Assembly (NCBI RefSeq): GCF_034140825.1
Contig: NC_089037.1
Coordinates: 36,485,001 to 36,549,000 of the forward strand
Source: Oryza sativa Japonica Group
Lineage: Eukaryota; Streptophyta; Magnoliopsida; Poales; Poaceae
DNA length: 64,000 nucleotides
Direction: 5' to 3'
The notes beneath the pieces were generated by a model that saw only the letters and a program-made list of their open reading frames with translations, searched no databases and was not told the origin of the DNA. Shown here piece after piece: positions 26,686 to 47,211 of the stretch. Position 1 is the first letter of the stretch. Each line of letters begins with the position of its first letter. Both the position numbers and the translations under genes were made by a program.

Positions 26686-28429
26686 TTAGTGAACAAATCT
26701 TGGAGAAGAACAATAGTTTATTAGTTCAGACAAAAATGAGAGTTTTAACTTCTATACTGAGAAATGGAATTTTATACAAAACCATATACCTTTGAAGCAT
26801 GAAAAAAGGGGTCACTCCTATGATCACCAGGAAAAAGGCAACATCAAATGAGATTGTAATTTTATAGTGATCAATAGGATTTTAGTACTGACCTGATTAT
26901 TTGACAGAGTCTCTGTTCACTTGGTAAAAGAGTTCACAATTCAAATTAATCTGCTTTAGTCACTACTCATATTGGAACACTATTCCATGTATATACCTTG
27001 AGACAAATTCCAGGCCTGCTGATCAATTATGAATTGACCAGCACATTTGGACTGCAGTGAAAACAGAAGAAAAATGATATCTCAGTCAATAAAAAAGCCA
27101 ACGTGTGAGAATAGCCGGTAAATTAGAACTAAACTGCACATAGATATTATACTGCTCTTCCTTCCTAATATCTGACCATGCACTGATTTGGCTACTCCCA
27201 AGAATCAGATGGGAATGATTAGAACAAACCACTGTGTACAACTATGATATGAAGTATATGAACCGTTCATATCTAAAACTCTGCATTGCAACAAGACTAC
27301 CTGACCAAACTGATCCATGGAAGCAGATCTGAAAAATGCATCAAGCTTAACCAATGTAAACAAAGAAAAACAAATCGAATGGGATGCTCATCAGTCGGGA
27401 TAACACCAGATAAAATATGACATGCTCACAGCCATCAAGAAAGAATGTTGATGGCAGCGGCATGCATGCCAGGAGATACTTAACGATCTTCTCCACCAAG
27501 AAACAGCACAACCCATGTCATAATTAACATGCAGCATGGATCTGGCTAGGCCATTGAATGAAGAGTACCCTGAGCTAAATCTTAGCAAGAGGGAAATATA
27601 TTAGGTACGAATAAAGGTTTTATCCTAATGAAATTATGTTGCTAGGCTATCGAGAAAAATAAATTGTATTTACCATTAGCTTCCAGGTGTTGATAATCCA
27701 TCAATATATGCATATTTCCATCCAAATAGTTCCTTTTTGAATATCTTCTGTTGTTTTTTGATATCTTCCACTAAATTGATGCAAGAGGAAATACTAATAG
27801 TGATTCTCATAGGTAAATTAAAAACATCTTTTTACATTGCACTAACTTTACTTGACAACTCATATGTTTTTAATATGCAGAGCTAGCTGACGATGATGCC
27901 GACGACACCGCCGGTGACTCGCAGCAGCGGGCGCGCGCCTCTCCACACTCCAGCGAGCGTGCTGGTGGGCGCGCCTGCAACCACCGCCATCATCTCGTCC
28001 AACCCCTCAACCATACTGAGGTCCGCATTCCCATCCACCATTCCGATGGGTCCGATGCAGCGGCGGCAACGGAGGGTGATGATCGAAGAGCTCGGTCCGA
28101 CGATAACGACGGCTGCGCAGATGATCGGGATTTGAGGGAGGTTATGGTTTATGGAGGGGGGCGGTGGCGCGATGGAGAGGAAGGGGGCGAAGCGAGGGAC
28201 AGCACAATACGGAGGGAGGACAACCGGAGAAGAAGGCGCGGGTTGGGCGGGATGGGAAGGCAGCGCGTCGGTGGGGTGAGGAGGCGGCGCGCCGAGGAGG
28301 AAGGATGGGGGGCTGGGGAGTGCGATGCGGAATTACAGATCGGAGAGAGAGGGAGCGCGATGCGGATCGGGGAGATGAGAAGGGGTGCGACGGGTGGATC
28401 GTGGGAGAAAATCTCATCCGCTGATGCCT
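26686..28429. other. AT-rich non-genic stretch, then a GC-rich block of unknown origin
   Basis: 26686-27880 shows no coding similarity. 27885-28430 turns sharply GC-rich after an acceptor-like tatgcag and reads partly open in several frames (for example MPTTPPVTRSSGRAPLHTPA on the plus strand), without any domain I recognise. It lies just inside the Helitron 5' end at 28512, so a captured gene fragment is possible. Confidence 0.35.
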
Positions 28430-28512
28430 GTGAGAGGATCCTCCGATGAATGTTAACCATTCGATCGTTCAGGACTCACCACCACCACTACGAATTTTTT
28501 AAGTAGTAAAGA
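28430..28512 (-). mobile_element. Helitron 5' end (minus orientation)
   Basis: The minus strand reads TCTTTACTACTTAAAAAATT, then a run of GTGGTGGTGGTGAG, and later CATCGGAGGATCC. This is the known 5' leader pattern of a rice Helitron family (TC, TACTACTTAAA, GTAGTGGTGGTGAG). The TC end is at 28511-28512. The base before TC is T rather than the usual A, so the exact end may be worn. Confidence 0.55.
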
Positions 28513-31025
28513 AATAGAGCGATAAAAGAATTCACATGATCTTGTTAACGATGTTGGTGTGGAGCCCCCAATATTGGTATCCATGTCTTAATGTGTGTAA
28601 GCCAGCTAAACAATCCTCACAGCATGCTTCACATAAAGAGTAATAAAAGGTTAGCTACATTTGAAGTGTTTTGCCACACTGAGTTCCAAATCAATTTTTG
28701 GCCATGTACACATAAAATTTGCTTTTCCATATATGTATGAGGGCCAGATAAAATAATCAAGTGTCTCAACAGCAGTATGTTTTTTAGAGTATGATTAACA
28801 TTATGGTTTTTAGAGCATGATAATTGCAACAATTAAATAATTGCCAACTTTTTGGGCTGCATGAGTGTCTAGACTGAATCCAATCTTAAGCAAAAGGGTA
28901 AGCAATTTTCCCTTGCTAAAGTAAAATTTTTCCATTAGAAATTACTGAGGGAATCGATTTCATAATTGCCTGCAAATTGCTTTAAAAATAAAAAGGGTGG
29001 TCAGATGCCATTCCTTTTATGAACATTTCCTTTTTTTTTCTCCTTCCCTGATAGCACATATGTGTTTTCTTTATGAGATTCCCTTGAAAATGAGAACGTA
29101 AAATGATCTAGATATAACCAAAATACCCATCCAAACATGCCAAAAAGAAAATGAAATATTAAAGATTCCTAAGCTCGAAGAATCTACTCACTGATAACGT
29201 AGGATAAAAAAAAAACTCACAGGTGTAACTATAATGGTATATCAGTGACCAATCCCAGAGAAAAGAGACGTGAACTTCACCCACGATATACATGTATGGA
29301 TGCACCTTAGCATAGCATAGTGAATCAGTACAGGTTGTGCTTAGGTATTTACTGAAAATCCTTAATATTATCAACAATATACATGTTGTTACAAGCATTT
29401 CTCTTAGCAATTCAGTGTACGAACTGTAGTTCACATCCTTGTTCATTTCGTTATATCAAGCAAGAAATTTGTGAACGAAAAAGGAAGTTAACGCTATTTT
29501 ATAAATTCAGATAAATGATCGATTTGACATGTTCAGAGTAACAGTTTACTCTAGTTTGATACACTTCATTGGAAAAAAAAAGATCCAATGATCATGAAGA
29601 CAATAACCAATTTAAAATCTTACTGCTTGCACATAATTTTACAAGGAAAATAAGAGCAATTCTATATTATCAGGAAATGGATTGAATACCAATGGCATTA
29701 ATATGACACATAAACTGTTGCAAGCTTCAGTTATGATGTCAGTAATAGAAGGGAATGAACCTTCAGGATCAGGGCTCTCAGGATGAGCAAGGAAAAACAC
29801 CGTCTAGGCAAGCTTGTTCAAGCACTCCTTAATCAGCACGATCAACAAGTTGCATTTTTTTCTAAGACTTTAGTCCAATTGAGGATAGATCAAGAAGAGG
29901 AAGGAGCTCGCATTGTACCAGGGCAGAGAGGACTGCCGACGCTGATATTGTAGGACTGACTGTGGCGCTCGGAATCATTTGTAATCATAAGCAAATTAAT
30001 AAGCTACGTGGATGTGGTTGTTGTAATTTATTTGGAGTAATCAGTTTAATTTAATCACAGACACATTGTGAAATTACACGTTTTTTGGATGCCCTATAGC
30101 AAATTTTGCTATCTAGAATAGAAACTGAATGACTGAGACGTGAATCCTAACAGCCCACACAACTCCCTTGTTACGAAGTATTCGGCACATGACATCAGCA
30201 CAAAGAGAAATCTGCTTGTATGTCCAAGGTACTGTAGGTTCAAAGAAAGAAATTCTTGACTGGATGTCTACAATTTAACCCTTTGCATGGTGCAGTAGAA
30301 ATGTTTATAGACCATTTAGCGAAGATTGATCCATGCAGGAGACATTTGCACTATTTGTAAGGGGTAATCATGATGGAAGGAAATTACCTTTACCAAACAG
30401 AAATTTAGTAGAATCAGCCAAAAATCTCCTTGATTGTGCAGTAAACAATAGCAATTGGCATGGTGTCCAGTCAGCTTTGCTTCGACAATCTGAACTTTTT
30501 TTCCCTACATATTAAATAATTTGATATCAAAGGTTAAGTCAGTTTGCGAGATATAAGTTTTTTTTTTTTTTAAAAAAAGAAGTGTACCATCACTTCAGAG
30601 ACAACTGTGATAGTTAATCTACATACAAAATTAAGTTTGAGGGACACAGAACTGAGTATGAATGCTTAGCACTTCGATCAGACTCCACAACACACTATAC
30701 ACACTTAAGTTGACAGAATTGCATCTCCTATAGGATTTGCAGAAAAAACAGAGGAATGAATGTATAGCACCTGCAGATTGGTGTATTCTCAAATGATCCT
30801 ACAGGTAAATCACAGGAGGCCTCTCATCTGCATGACAGAAGAGATAGATTGCTTTTAGTAAGTAAACTGAATAATAATTTTTTAACACCACAAATTGCAA
30901 AATACAGGATTGGTCCAATCACTTGGATGGTCAACAAATGAGAAAACTGCATGCCAGATGGATACCTTGTTGATCTAACCACAATATAGAGCACTCAAGA
31001 AATCTAGAACGCTGCTCGATGAAAT
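28513..31025. other. Non-genic AT-rich stretch
   Basis: No coding similarity on either strand and no clear repeat ends. Short open frames are scattered and lack family motifs. Helitron-derived or intergenic DNA is the simplest reading. Confidence 0.4.
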
Positions 31026-31684
31026 GTGTATGTGCTGCCAACCAGACCTAGCAACTCCTACTTACTTCTAGGTCGTCGGCGACGCGGGCGCGGGTGTTCC
31101 AGAGGTGGCACGGAGGAGATTGGTGGGGTGGCCCTCGCTGGCGACGCGGATGGGAGAGATCGGCGTGGGCGGAGCAGATTGGTGAGGGAGTACCGACGGT
31201 GGCACGGAGGAGATCGGCACGGTCGGAGCAAATCGGTGGAGAGATCGGCTCGGGCGAAGGAGATCGGAGGACGACGACCCTGGCAACTCCTGTTCAGCCG
31301 TGGTGGAAGACGGCGATGGCGGCGACGAGGACGGCGGGGGCGATCGATGGCGGCGGCAGTGGGGGAGCGATCTGGTGGAGGACGGCGTGGGCGGCGGGGA
31401 GGATCGATGGCGGCGGCAGCGCGGGACGGTGGGGGAGGACGGTGGGACGGCGGGGAGGAACAGCTAGTCGAGGAGGACGGCGAGGGCGAGCGGGCGAGAG
31501 GAAGGACGGCGAAAAGCGAGCGGGCGCGCGGAAGCCGGAAAGCCAGGGCGGAGAGAAGCGGATGCAGCGCGATTGGAGCGCGATGGTGTGGACGGATAGG
31601 AGCGTTTGGAGCGTCGATTTGGTGGGAGGATCCTCCGATGAATCTCTCACCACCACCACTACAGTTTTTTTTAAGTAGTATAGA
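31026..31684 (-). mobile_element. Second Helitron 5' end with GC-rich leader (minus orientation)
   Basis: The minus strand starts A^TCTATACTACTTAAAAAAAA at 31684, then TGTAGTGGTGGTGGTGAGAG and CATCGGAGGATCCTCCC, the best-known 5' end of a rice Helitron family. The next 550 bp is GC-rich with repeated Pro/Arg/Ser-type codons in all frames (for example gagatcggcgtgggcggagc-like units). No replicase/helicase is seen, so the copy is non-autonomous or truncated. The flanking A fits the A/T insertion rule. No 3' end was found between 28512 and this element. Confidence 0.65.
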
Positions 31685-32225
31685 TTTCAATTAATTAAAC
31701 ATTTTTTTGACTTTAAACCAGGTATCTTTAGATTTATGTCACTTTGGATTCATTAATAAATGGTCATATGATCTTACAAAAGCTTAATCTAAAAATATTG
31801 TTTTAAAAGGTAACATATGTAGGTAATAACATGCTTATTATCTTCTTCATCCTTTTATTTTTTGAGTTCCAAAATCAAAGTGAAATTTACGACTTATCTT
31901 CTTCCTCTTCCCTTTTTTTTTTTTTGAGTTTTGAGTTCCAAAATCCGACTAAGTAATTTTTCTCCACCTCTTCTATCGTATTTTTTTATCTCCCTCTGTT
32001 TTTATGTTTGAAAATCTAACTTCGTCTGTTTTGCCGCTATGCGTTATAACTTTACATGAGGTAATATTTTGAGACGATATGAGAAGGCAAAACATTGCAG
32101 CACAAAATTCTAGTACAAAAAATGAGAGAATTAACGCCGAAAAGCATGCAAAATCCGGTACAAAAACTTTCCTCCGATCTTCCTCAAATCCTCTCTCAAA
32201 AAACTCTCAAAAAGAAAAAAAAGAA
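31685..32225. other. Intergenic and 3' flank of the Stm1/HABP4-type gene
   Basis: AT-rich with poly-T runs. It probably holds the 3' UTR of the minus-strand gene that stops at 32226. No coding region is supported. Confidence 0.45.
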
Positions 32226-35150
32226 TTAGGCCTGAGCCTTGGACGGAGCCTTGGTTCTTGCAGCTGGAGCTGGAGCCTTGGCTTGGGACTTGACTTGGGC
32301 AGGAGCCTGGGACTTGGCTTGGGCAGGAGGAGCCTGGGACTTGGCTTGAGCAGGAGCCGGAGGAGGAGCCTGTGACTTGGCTTGGGCAGGAGCCGGAGCT
32401 GCGCCTGAGGACGAGGACGATGACAGGGTCTGAGCCTGAGGCTGAGCTTGAGCTGGAGCTGGAGACGAGGAGGCCTGGGACTGGGACTGCACCTTCTCTG
32501 GCGTCGCAGGGATGGTCCCTGTCAGCGCAGGGAAGTGGGCAGGAGAGAGAATAGAGTCGCTCTCGTTCCTGCCGTTGCCTTGGTTACCACCACGCCGGTA
32601 GCCACCATTGTTGGAGTAGCCTCGGCCCTGCTGGTAACCACCATTGCCAGAGTAGCCTTGGCCCTGCTGGTAGCCACCATTGCCATTGCCGGAGTAGCCT
32701 CGGCCCTGCTGGTAGCCACCATCACCTCTGTAGCCGCCCTGCCTGTATCCACCATTGCCAGAGTTAACCGCGCGCTCTTGCTGGAATCGACCATTGTTGT
32801 TGCCATTGTAACCACGCTGCTGATATCCACCATTGTTGTTGCCGTTGTAACCACGCTGCTGATATCCACCATTGCCACGCCCTTGGTAGCCACCGTTGTA
32901 ACCAATATCACGGCGCTCTTGGTAGCCACCGTTGCCCCTAGCGTTGCCATGTGGTTCAGCGCTGTGGTCACGGCTGTTTTGCCTGAAACCACCATTGCCA
33001 CGGCCAGGGCCACCACCACCATTGTAGTACCCTTGTGAAAAGCCATCTTCCTGCACACGCCTAGGTGGAGGACGAGGGCGGTACGCTTGTCCATCAGCAG
33101 GCTTTAACAAGTCATTGAGGTTTATAGCCTGCAAAGTTAAGGAAAAAAGAGGTCACGGACTTTTGTTAGATCACATTATTCTAAAATGTCTCTTTCCTTA
33201 ATTCAGGATTAATTGCAAATGCATAAATTAAATTCTAATTCTAATGTTGTTGTAAAGAAGATTCTGTTACCTTAGGAGCTTTGACTTGCTTTGCTGGCTC
33301 TTTGCGCTGCTCATTTTCAGCCTTCTTGCTAGCATTTTCATCATCAAGCTTCTTTTTCTCCAATAGTTGCATGCCCTCAAACACTTCAGCAGTGACCTTC
33401 CTCCCTTCAGATTTCGAGTCCTCCAAAGCCTTCCTTTTCTCTTCAAGCACTTTCTCATATTCTTCAAGGGTCATGTCCTATTTCAAAGTAATTAGTCAGT
33501 AACGATCAAGGGTTTGAACACTTAACGGTGAACCTCATTTATGACAAGTGAAGTAAAATATAGAGACCAACCTTTCTCTCTTCTTCCTTAAGAACCTCTG
33601 CCTTCTCTGCTTCTTTCTCAGTCTTTCCGGAAACCTTAGAATCATGCTTCTTCTTCAACTTCCTCTTAGCGGAACCGCTAAGAGTGTTGCGCACCTTCTT
33701 CTTTTCAGGGTCACCTCCATCCTTCTTCGAATTGTCTTGCGCAACATCCCTGGAAATAGTACAGGATTACAGGATTAGGTTGGCTCCAGGAATCACCAAA
33801 GGCAATTTATTTCAAAATAACAAAACAAAGTATGCAACATACCCTGTAGACTCTTCTGGTCCAGAAACAGGCTTGGCAACAGCATCCCCTGCAACAGATT
33901 CCTTCTTTCCTGTTTCACTGGCTGAGTCCAACTTATCTTCAGATTTGTTCTCGGCAGAACAAGCAGAAGCAGTTTCAGACAACTGTTTCTCTTTAGGCCT
34001 GTACTGCAGATTCTTCTTCCTGTACTGACCCCCATTGTACACTTGCCTCTGACCATTATTGTAATTCTCTGCATACTGACCATCATATCCATAGTCCCCG
34101 TGATAATTCCCATTGTTTTGATACTGGCCGTTCCCCTGGTGGATAGGCTGATATCCACCATTGTAATGGCCTTGGCCATTACCATTGTAATTGTAGTTTT
34201 GATAACCATTGCTATTATTACCATTGTAATTGTAATTTTGATAACCACCATTGTTGTTGGAATAGCCACGGTTGTAATAATCATAATCGTAATTCCGACC
34301 TCCACTGCCATTCTCTTGGCCGTTATTCTTCCCCTTCACTGAAAACAAACAAGAACAATGCAATGTCAGATCCAAATCGTGTTGGACACAAAACTGCAGG
34401 CAGCAGGGCATTTGATTAATCATAATATGATCAAAAGCTAATTAGTCAATCAATTGGTGATGTATAATAAATAATCATAACCAGAAGGGCAATTGAATCA
34501 ACGGAGTTACTATGTATAAAATGCTCGTGGAAATCAATACAACATTGTACATAACCAATGAGAGGCAAGCGATAGTGTATTTAAGCCAGTTCAGGAGCAG
34601 GAAACATGCATATTAAATATTAAATTATCAGTTCAAATTGTAGACTATCGATCCAGAACACCAGATGAATCAAAGCGGACAATTTACTCAGTCGATCAAT
34701 AAACCCAATCTACCCAGGCAATCAATAATAAACCCTCAAAAGTGAGCACCTTTAATTATTGTATCAACAAATCTCGTACCTACAAACCCCCAAACGAATA
34801 TAGATTGGAACTACACACAAAATTCAAACCCCCACGAATCTAGATTAGAACTAGACACAAACTTCATCTCAAACACCGACGTGTATATAGATTAGATAAT
34901 AAATCCCAGATTGCCTTAATCCAGAACCAAAACCAGATGCCGTGTATATAGATTAGATAAATCCCAGATTAAAAGAGGATTGAGAAAAAAGAAAAGAAAC
35001 CATACCATCTTTGGCGCCCTTCTTCGTGGGCTGTGGGTTGGCGGCGGCGAAGGCATCGGCCTCGGCCTTCTTCTTGCCGACGAGGATGGCGACGGCGGCC
35101 TCGCCGGACTCGCCGTCGGCCTCGCCGAGGAGGTCGAAGGGGTTGGACAT
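32226..35150 (-). CDS. Stm1 / HABP4-PAI-RBP1-type RNA-binding protein (5 exons)
   Basis: Plant relatives (RGGA-like, SERBP1 family) bind mRNA and inactive ribosomes and change in stress. Exons: 35150-35006, 34338-33843, about 33750-33573, about 33479-33271 and about 33131-32226. The N-terminus MSNPFDLLGEADGESGE is the typical Stm1-N start. Exon 2 is Tyr/Asn/Gly-rich (NNGGYQNYNYNGN repeats). Exons 3-4 hold lysine-rich coiled segments and the HABP4 core (MTLEEYEKVLEEKRKAL). The last exon starts INLNDLLKPADG, then has many GGYQQGRGYSGN-type RGY/GGY repeats, and ends in a tandem Ala/Gln/Lys/Pro tail (QAKSQAPPPAPAQ units). Compared with common family members the Tyr/Gly repeats are unusually long. 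A close TCTCTCTC run and a TATA-poor GC-rich leader lie upstream of 35150. Confidence 0.88.
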
Positions 35151-35982
35151 CGCTCGCGGCTGCTAGGGTTTGGGGGGCCCTAAACCCTCGCGACGTGCGG
35201 CGACTCCCAAATCTCTCTCTCTCGAATCGACTCTCGAATCGATCGCTTCGTTGGTTGCTTCGTTGCACCTTGGGCGGCGTGAGGGGGGTGGCGCCCCTTA
35301 TATAGGGGGAGGCGCGCGACGCGGCCGCTCGTGGGCCGTTGTATTCGAGCTCGACTAGGACGCCGAATCCGCCGTTGATTCCTCCTCCTTTGCTCGTGAT
35401 CGGATCGGATCCGGCTTTTGCTTAAGTTGAGTTAATTGTGCTGCGTAGAAAACGTTGCCCCGTTAATTTGCTCGTTGGTTGGTTGGTTACAGTGTAATCA
35501 GTGTGCAATTAATTAAGCAAAGCCATAATAATCTCCAGGTTACGAAGTTAAATTTTAGTCGTGTTTTGATTCGGTTTTGAGAAAAGGAAGAAGGGGTTTG
35601 ACTCTTTCCTTGCAAACCCCGGAACTGATTATTTCCTTGTTTGAATACGTGTACGTAAGTGTACACATATTTGGAGTAATCTGATCCGTACTACTTACTA
35701 CTCGTACCAGTAGCGCAACATTTGTTCACGGTTTCGATTAGGATCTTAAGACACAGCAAGTTTCTGTATAGTTTCGTACGTAAAACTAACTCGGTCTGGC
35801 CATGCATATAAGTTGCTTACGTATATATCGATCTGGATCGATTCGAATCGATCGAAACAAGTTGCCTAGCTAGCTAGCAAACACATCGTTATATCATCGA
35901 ATCGATTGATCTGACAGCTGAGTTGCGTTCGTGAAACCGTGAAACGAAGTTGATCGTTTGATCAGGAGACGAATCGATCGAC
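35151..35982. other. Shared promoter region between two divergent genes
   Basis: The Stm1-type gene starts at 35150 (-) and the small tail-anchored protein gene at 35983 (+), so 832 bp serve both. The stretch has a TC run near 35213-35222, TATATAGG at about 35299 facing the minus-strand gene's leader region, and several cgatcgat and gaatcgat palindromic phrases at 35825-35975. Confidence 0.45.
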
Positions 35983-36546
35983 ATGAATCACGGCGTGACG
36001 GCGGCCGTCAACATGTGGGACCTCCTCACCGTCGACGACCCCGGCCACGTCCCCGGCACCGTCGGCGCCGCCGAGTCCAAATGTGATTATTTCTGAATAT
36101 TTATTTATTCCTTATTGCTCTGTGTTGCTATATACTACTACTCCATATTTAGTTGGATCGATCAACTAGATAGGTGACGCGCGCGTAATTAATTGTTAAT
36201 TGCAGCAAAGCGAAAGAAGAACAAGAAGAAGAACGCGGCGGCGGACGACGGCGACGGCGAGGTGGTGGTGGCCAGCACCGCCGCCGACGAGCCTTGTGCT
36301 AACGCCGAGGCAGCGAGGGGATCGGAGCCGGCGGGGAAGGCCGCGCAGATGAGCAGCGGCAACCAACAGGCAGCGGCGGCGTCCAACGACGACGTCGACG
36401 GTGGTGCTCCGCCGGCGGCGGCGGCGGCAGGAGGTGGCCGCCGGTCTCCTTGCCTTACGGTGGTCGGTGAGATGGTCAAGGCGGTCGTCGCGGCGGGCTT
36501 GGTTGCCTTCTTCTACGCCGTCGTGACCGCGCCCACTACCGTCTGA
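35983..36546 (+). CDS. Small putative tail-anchored protein of unknown function (2 exons)
   Basis: Exon 1 is 35983-36082 (MNHGVTAAVNMWDLLTVDDP, ending in AAESK) and exon 2 is 36206-36546, stop TGA; the intron of 123 bp has GT-AG ends and keeps frame. The predicted protein is about 146 aa. After a conserved-looking N-terminus with an MWDLLTVDDPG phrase comes a strong basic run (SKRKKNKKKN), an Ala/Asp/Gly-rich low-complexity middle, and a C-terminal hydrophobic segment (MVKAVVAAGLVAFFYAVVTA) ending only five residues later. A single membrane span at the very end is the mark of a tail-anchored protein with its bulk in the cytosol. I do not recognise the family. Confidence 0.65.
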
Positions 36547-37755
36547 TGATCCAAAATATTATACCACTAGTGGTTAATTTCATGCATCTTTGTAAATTCA
36601 ACACGATCAGTATAATACTGTATAGACTTTTCTTTTTTTTCTGGAAAATATGCATTTGGTAATGCAAATCAATCAAACTATAAGATTATTATGCTGTTCT
36701 AATTCCTTTTAAAAAATTATAGAAAACACCTATTAATTGTTCCTTAAAATCTGATAGTGTAGATGCAGCCCAATGAACTTTGTCTAATATTACAAAACGT
36801 TATGGAAATATTACGAAGAGGGACAATAAAATATACAAGCATATAAAGCTATAGCTACTCTGATGTCAGGAAGGGATGAAACTGATCTTTAGATGCTGCT
36901 AGCCCCTTATATTTTTTGAGGGAAACTACGGCGGGTTCGAACACCTCTAGCCCCTTAATTATATTTGTCGACAGAGAAGCAGTGAGCAAGGCTTCATATG
37001 TCCGCATGTTTAATTTTCAACGTGCAGAGTGCTTAGAACGACAGGGAAGTCTGCAGTTTTATATTAATCAAAATCAAATCTCTATAATTTTGTGACTTTA
37101 TTTATCATAGGCCCCTATATTCTCTGCATAGATAGATCGTACGACCAGGTTTTAGGACGACTTCCCAGCATACATATCAACTCCTCCATGGGCGTTTGGT
37201 ATTTGTTGGGAAATTGCTATACATACGACTTGTATGTACGACTTGTGTCCGACCAACACTCAGCTGCTGCTCGCCCTGGCCCATATGGAAAGAAGCAGAC
37301 TTATATGGAATGCAGTGATTGGCTGATGAGGCGGGTCGGACAGGAGTCGGACGATAGGGTCGTATGTATAGCTCGATTCTGTTTGTTGCGACAAGGTGAA
37401 CAGTGTCAATCAGCTTGTGATGTTGCTCAATGCCTTCGGTGCTTAAGATGGATGATACTCAGGATGATAGCACAACTGGTGTAGTAAATTCGGTTCTACG
37501 AAATTCAGTCACAGTAACACAGTGCATCGTCCACAAATTGTCCCTCCCGATGCATATATTGTGGTGAGATCACATCGATATGGAGGAGAAATAATGCTTA
37601 TACATACTGAATCAGCAACCTTATTCCATTTCACTCCAAAAAAATTTTAAAATGGTTGCATTATTGTATGTTCTAGCTACTGTCTACTCAAGAGATGTCT
37701 TCCAAGGCAAAGAAAATGCAAACTACTGTCTGTATGTACTCATGCTCACTCCACA
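36547..37755. other. Intergenic; contains a short inverted-repeat element
   Basis: Holds the 3' UTR of the tail-anchored protein gene and, from about 37500, the 3' flank of the acyl-activating enzyme gene. Apart from the inverted-repeat element at 37216-37372, nothing is recognised. Confidence 0.45.
37216..37372. mobile_element. MITE-like element with perfect 14-bp terminal inverted repeats
   Basis: GCTATACATACGAC at 37216-37229 is matched by its exact reverse complement at 37359-37372. A second inner pair (GTCCGACC against GGTCGGAC) lies at about 37247 and 37334. Length is 157 bp. Target duplications are not obvious. The open frame across it has no coding signs. Confidence 0.55.
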
Positions 37756-46162
<8,407 letters not shown>

Positions 46163-47211
46163 CGCCGGGCGCGGCGAGGTGGCGGCGATCGGGGGGGTCT
46201 CCACTGACGTGGTGGGGTTGGGGTGGAGGGGAGCAGCAGTGATGTGTAGCACACTAGCGGAAGGGGGATTGGTGGAGCGGCGGAGATGACGACGACGACG
46301 CCGAGATGGGTGGAGAGGTGAGGTGAGGTGGGTTGTCTGGTCTCGGGCCTCGTGGACTTCGTCGCTGTATGGACGGATCGAGGCGTGGGGCTCGTGAGCC
46401 TTTCAATGTGATCCGGATCTTTTGCGCCACTGATAGTATACTGTACAACAAGCGCACGCTCTCCCTCATGAATATACACACGCATTATATATATACTCTG
46501 CTCCTAAAAACATAAATTAGATCGGTATATCTTAAAGTTGATAAAATTACCACTGACACATATCACCTATCAATGAAAAAATAATTATGTGTAAATACGA
46601 ACACTCATGTCAATTATAAAACTTAAACCGGATAGACAGGTTCCACCACAATGAACCTAACTAGTTAAACTAAGCTCGCTTTACTTCAAGGTTCACCTTT
46701 TTTATTGAGCAGTGGATTCTAAACACTAATGGCACGACGGTCTTCAGCAAATTTACTTTTGAAAAATTAAATTATCGACTTTGAAATTTCACTTTGAATA
46801 TACTTTCATTCTGCGTCGAAAGTCGAAACCTTGAGTTTTTGTGGGGTTTTGGTTGTTTTTCGTTGAAAGCATGAACTTGAGTACAGTACATACTACCAGT
46901 GCCAGCCAAGAAAACGCATGAAAAGATTATTCAACAGCCTGCGAGAGAAGTGGAAGAAAACAAACCCTGCAGTGCTTATTTCTGCAGCATTGTGGTGTCT
47001 TTTTTCATGTGAAATTTCAATATTTCAATCAAAGGCCTCAATTGGCAAGCAACTCTCTCCCGTGTGAGTTGTGATAGTTCTGTTACAAACTGATTATACT
47101 ACAGTACAATATGGAATCCAATTTATGGTCATGGTCCCATATGCTTATTTCATAACGCTCCATGATTACAATTGCAGCATCTGTCTAGGATGAAAGCGCG
47201 GACACTCTTCA
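46163..47211. other. Promoter of the AAE gene and intergenic stretch
   Basis: 46163-46330 is GC-rich leader with gac/ggt repeats. The remainder is AT-rich without coding similarity. A short (GTGA)n run lies just downstream, in the first intron of the AAE gene at about 45895-45916. The last part before 47212 is the 3' flank of the glucanase gene. Confidence 0.4.

Noticed and set aside
37092-37484. Plus-strand open frame of 130 aa
   Set aside because: Most of it is the inverted-repeat element at 37216-37372; no protein motif.
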